10,034 bases of DNA from positions 1 through 10,034 of the forward strand of contig JASLDW010000051.1 in the NCBI GenBank assembly GCA_030151365.1, given 5' to 3'. Shown here piece after piece: positions 7,196-10,034 of this stretch (within the stretch, counting starts at the first letter, position 1; each line of letters begins with the position of its first letter). This DNA is from Lysobacter sp. Its GTDB lineage: Bacteria > Pseudomonadota > Gammaproteobacteria > Xanthomonadales > Xanthomonadaceae. Both the position numbers and the translations under genes were made by a program. The notes beneath the pieces were generated by a model, which ran no database searches, was not told the origin of the DNA, and saw nothing but the letters and a program-made list of their open reading frames with translations.

Positions 7196-7353
7196 TTGAA
7201 AAAGCACCGCACGCGCTGGCTTCGCGGGAGGCCAGCTCCGGTGCGCGGGACGCCGTGAATACGTCCATGTAGGCTCATGCGCCGCATCCATACGGCGCAA
7301 TGCCCGCGCCCCGGACTGGCTCTCCCGCGGCCGCACGCGTGTTGTGCTTTCAA
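7196..7353 (+). repeat. Palindromic extragenic element A: conserved core inside long imperfect inverted repeats
   Basis: The left arm (7196-7249, 54 nt) and right arm (7303-7353, 51 nt) are reverse complements in seven blocks totalling 41 base pairs: TTGAAA, GCAC, CACGCG, CGCGGGAG, GCCAG, TCCGG and GCGCGGG, with short mismatches and bulges. They enclose a 53-nt core (7250-7302) that begins ACGCCGTGAAT and contains TCCATG, AGGCTC and GCATCCAT. The same blocks occur, on the opposite strand, in element B. The outer end gives GAAAGCAC...GTGCTTTTTC on the minus strand, so the structure could also act as a terminator after murD2. The strand given is that of the core. I recognise no transposase target duplication. 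Confidence 0.85.
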
Positions 7354-7398
7354 GAAGGGAAAAGCGAAATGCTTCCACCGGCGGCGCCGTGCGGTTCG

Positions 7399-7479
7399 TC
7401 CGCAGTGACCGACCATACGAGGCATGGATGCCGAGTCGAGCCTCCATGGATGGATTCACGGCGTGTCGGTCACTGCGGA
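7399..7479 (-). repeat. Palindromic extragenic element B: same core, different perfect 15-bp arms
   Basis: A perfect 15-bp inverted repeat (TCCGCAGTGACCGAC at 7399-7413, complement at 7465-7479) encloses a 51-nt core (7414-7464). Read on the minus strand, the core begins ACGCCGTGAAT like element A, followed by TCCATG, AGGCTC and GCATCCAT in the same order and nearly the same spacing. The arms show no relation to those of element A. Within the core, two small hairpins (7443-7454 and 7421-7432) each present a TCCA/ATCCAT loop. My impression, not checked, is that similar sequences occur between genes in other gammaproteobacteria. Confidence 0.85.
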
Positions 7480-7532
7480 TAACCGCTAAAGGCGCTCAGC
7501 CGGGCGATGCACTTTCGCTGAGACAGCGCGTG

Positions 7533-8916
7533 CTAAGCGATCCCCATGCCCTGGATCGCGCTGATGCGATCCGGATCGAAACCGGCAAGTTCCGCGAAAT
7601 GGCGCCCGCGCGCGACGTAATCGCGATACGGCCCGAAACTCGGCGCCCCCGGCGACAGCAGCATCACCCCGTTCCCGTGCAGGGCCTCGCGCGCGATCCG
7701 CATCGCATCCTCGAGATCGCGCGCCTGCGACAACGCAAATCCGCCTTCCGCCGCGATCGGCGCCAGCAGGTCGTGGATGCGCGGGCCGTTCTGCCCCATC
7801 GTCACGATCGCGCGCGGCGCGTGCGTGCGCATCGCCCCGGCGAAATCATGCCAGTCGAGCCCGCGATCGTGTCCGCCAACCAGTACGACCGTCGGTCGGT
7901 CGCGATAGAGGTCGAGCGCGGCCAGCGTCGCATGCGGCGTGGTGCTGATCGAATCGTTGACGTAGAGGATGCCGTCGCGCTCGCCCAGCGCCTGCAGTCG
8001 GTTCGGCAGCGGCTGGAAGGTCGCGGCATGCGGGGCGAGTGCGGCGGCATCGAGGCCGATCGCTTCCAGCGCCGCCAGCACCGCACACAGGTTGCCGCGG
8101 TTGTGCGCGCCCGGCAGCGGCAGGTTCGAGGTATCGAAGATCGCCACGTCGCCGCGATGGATCACGTCGCCCTGCATGTGCCAGCCGTTGGCATGGTTGA
8201 ACCACACGACTTGGCTGTCCGGCAATTGCAACTGCGACAGAATGGCATCGGCGGCGTTGAGCACGGCAATGCGCGGCTTGCCTTCGGTCACCAGCGACAG
8301 TTTGTCCGCGACGTAGCGCTCCTGCCCGCCGTGCCAGTCGAGGTGCTCGGGATAGATGTTGGTGACGATGGCGAGATGCGGACGCACGCCGCTGTCGGCG
8401 ACATCGCGGGTCTGGTAGCTGCTGAGCTCGATCGCCCAGGCATCGGCCCGACCGTCGATCAGTTCCATCAGCGGCGCACCGATGTTGCCGACCAGCGCAA
8501 TGCGCCTGCCCGCCGCACGCAGCAAGTGGGCGAGCATCGAGGTCGTCGTGCTCTTGCCCTTGGTGCCGGTCACGCACAAGGTGTCGGCATCGCGGCGTTC
8601 GGTGAACCACAGCTGGGTCGCGCCGATGAATTTCGTGCCGCGTTCCCGAGCTGTACACGCCATCTCCGAATACGGACTGATGCCAGGCGACTTGATCACC
8701 ACGTCGAAGGCGGCGAGGCGCTCGTCGTCGACTCCGGTATCGATCTTCAATAGCGGATCATTCAGCGCGCGCGCATCTTCCGCTTCCTGCGCATTGCAGA
8801 ACAGCGTCAGCGCATCGGGATAGCGGATATCCCCGCCAGCCAGCGGTGCGGCGCGCAAGGCGCGGTAGGTCGCCTTGCCCTCGCGCCCCCAGCCCCAGAG
8901 CGCGACGCGTTTGCCG

Positions 8917-8936
<20 letters not shown>
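7533..8936 (-). CDS. murD2: MurD2-type ligase: UDP-MurNAc-L-alanine--L-glutamate ligase
   Basis: ATP-dependent Mur ligase of the cytoplasmic peptidoglycan precursor pathway. The 467-residue protein has the Mur ligase layout: an N-terminal nucleotide-binding domain opening RVALWGWGREG (10-20), the ATP loop GTKGKST at 124-130, ELSSYQ at 170-175, TNIYPEHLDWHG at 192-203, HNRGN at 278-282, and a C-terminal domain with NDSIST at 327-332 and LLSPGAPSFGPY at 426-437. Ordinary MurD adds D-glutamate and reads NDSKAT and SPACAS in the last two places. The differences, and the overlap with murL, point to MurD2, shown in Xanthomonas oryzae to add L-glutamate instead. The start is a GTG (8934-8936) inside the end of murL (20-nt overlap), without a clear Shine-Dalgarno sequence, so translation is probably coupled. 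The Mur ligase call is certain; the MurD2 subtype is strongly inferred. Confidence 0.92.

Positions 8937-10034
<1,098 letters not shown>

Larger units (their letters stand above)
7154..7532. other. 379-nt non-coding region between murD2 and the DLH gene
   Basis: No credible gene lies here. Frames that stay open through it are repeat sequence read as protein and are not conserved-looking. The region holds the ribosome-binding site and a possible -10 (7179-7184) of the DLH gene, then palindromic element A (7196-7353), a 45-nt spacer in which I see nothing, element B (7399-7479), and about 50 nt before the murD2 stop. That last part can form an imperfect hairpin (CTCAGC at 7495-7500 with GCTGAG at 7517-7522) without a convincing T-run. 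Confidence 0.7.

Noticed and set aside
7154..7459. N-terminal extension of the DLH gene to 7459
   Set aside because: The extension reads through palindromic elements A and B, gives no conserved sequence, and would bury the signal peptide that starts at 7153.
7196..7479. CRISPR array or insertion sequence in the non-coding region
   Set aside because: There are only two copies in opposite orientation, with no regular spacers, no transposase frame and no target-site duplication visible.
7300..7482. Short plus-strand gene of 60 codons in the non-coding region
   Set aside because: It crosses the arm of element A and all of element B; the peptide HGCRVEPPWMDSRRV is simply the repeat core read as protein.
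7492..7529. Hairpin just after murD2 (CTCAGC/GCTGAG) as an intrinsic terminator
   Set aside because: The stem is short and interrupted and lacks a proper T-run on the minus strand. Element A is a better candidate.

Overview
The window is GC-rich, densely coded chromosomal DNA. It most likely comes from a gammaproteobacterium of the Lysobacteraceae (Xanthomonadaceae: Lysobacter, Luteimonas, Thermomonas, Xanthomonas relatives). The main reasons are a MurL/MurD2-type peptidoglycan gene pair, known from Xanthomonas, an otsB-GH15-otsA trehalose operon, and an IspB-type polyprenyl synthase. The taxonomic call is inference; no rRNA or other marker gene is present.

Layout, left to right. Positions 1-609 (minus) hold the N-terminal 203 residues of an OPT-family oligopeptide transporter that runs off the left edge. 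Positions 689-4584 (minus) are a compact trehalose operon transcribed otsB, then a GH15 glucoamylase/trehalase-like hydrolase, then otsA; its genes are 12 nt apart or overlap in a GTGA. Positions 4653-4682 are a strong intrinsic terminator for ssb (4707-5186, minus). A 191-nt divergent region carries candidate promoters and a 17-bp near-perfect palindrome, and separates ssb from ispB (5378-6364, plus). ispB converges on a signal-peptide-bearing dienelactone hydrolase-family gene (6374-7153, minus) with only 9 nt between the stop codons. Positions 7154-7532 are non-coding and contain two palindromic extragenic elements in opposite orientation. They share a 51-53-nt core but have unrelated inverted-repeat arms. 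Positions 7533-10034 (minus) hold murD2 and a 5'-truncated murL, overlapping by 20 nt.

How the genes work together. OtsA makes trehalose-6-phosphate from UDP-glucose and glucose-6-phosphate, OtsB dephosphorylates it, and the GH15 enzyme probably cleaves trehalose or an alpha-glucan. MurD2 adds L-glutamate to UDP-MurNAc-L-alanine and MurL then inverts the terminal glutamate to D-Glu, an alternative to the usual MurI-MurD route. IspB makes the long prenyl tail of ubiquinone. SSB is a housekeeping DNA-replication protein.

The least explained part is the pair of palindromic elements at 7196-7353 and 7399-7479. Their conserved core, apparent paired substitutions and core-exact arm boundaries deserve a genome-wide look.
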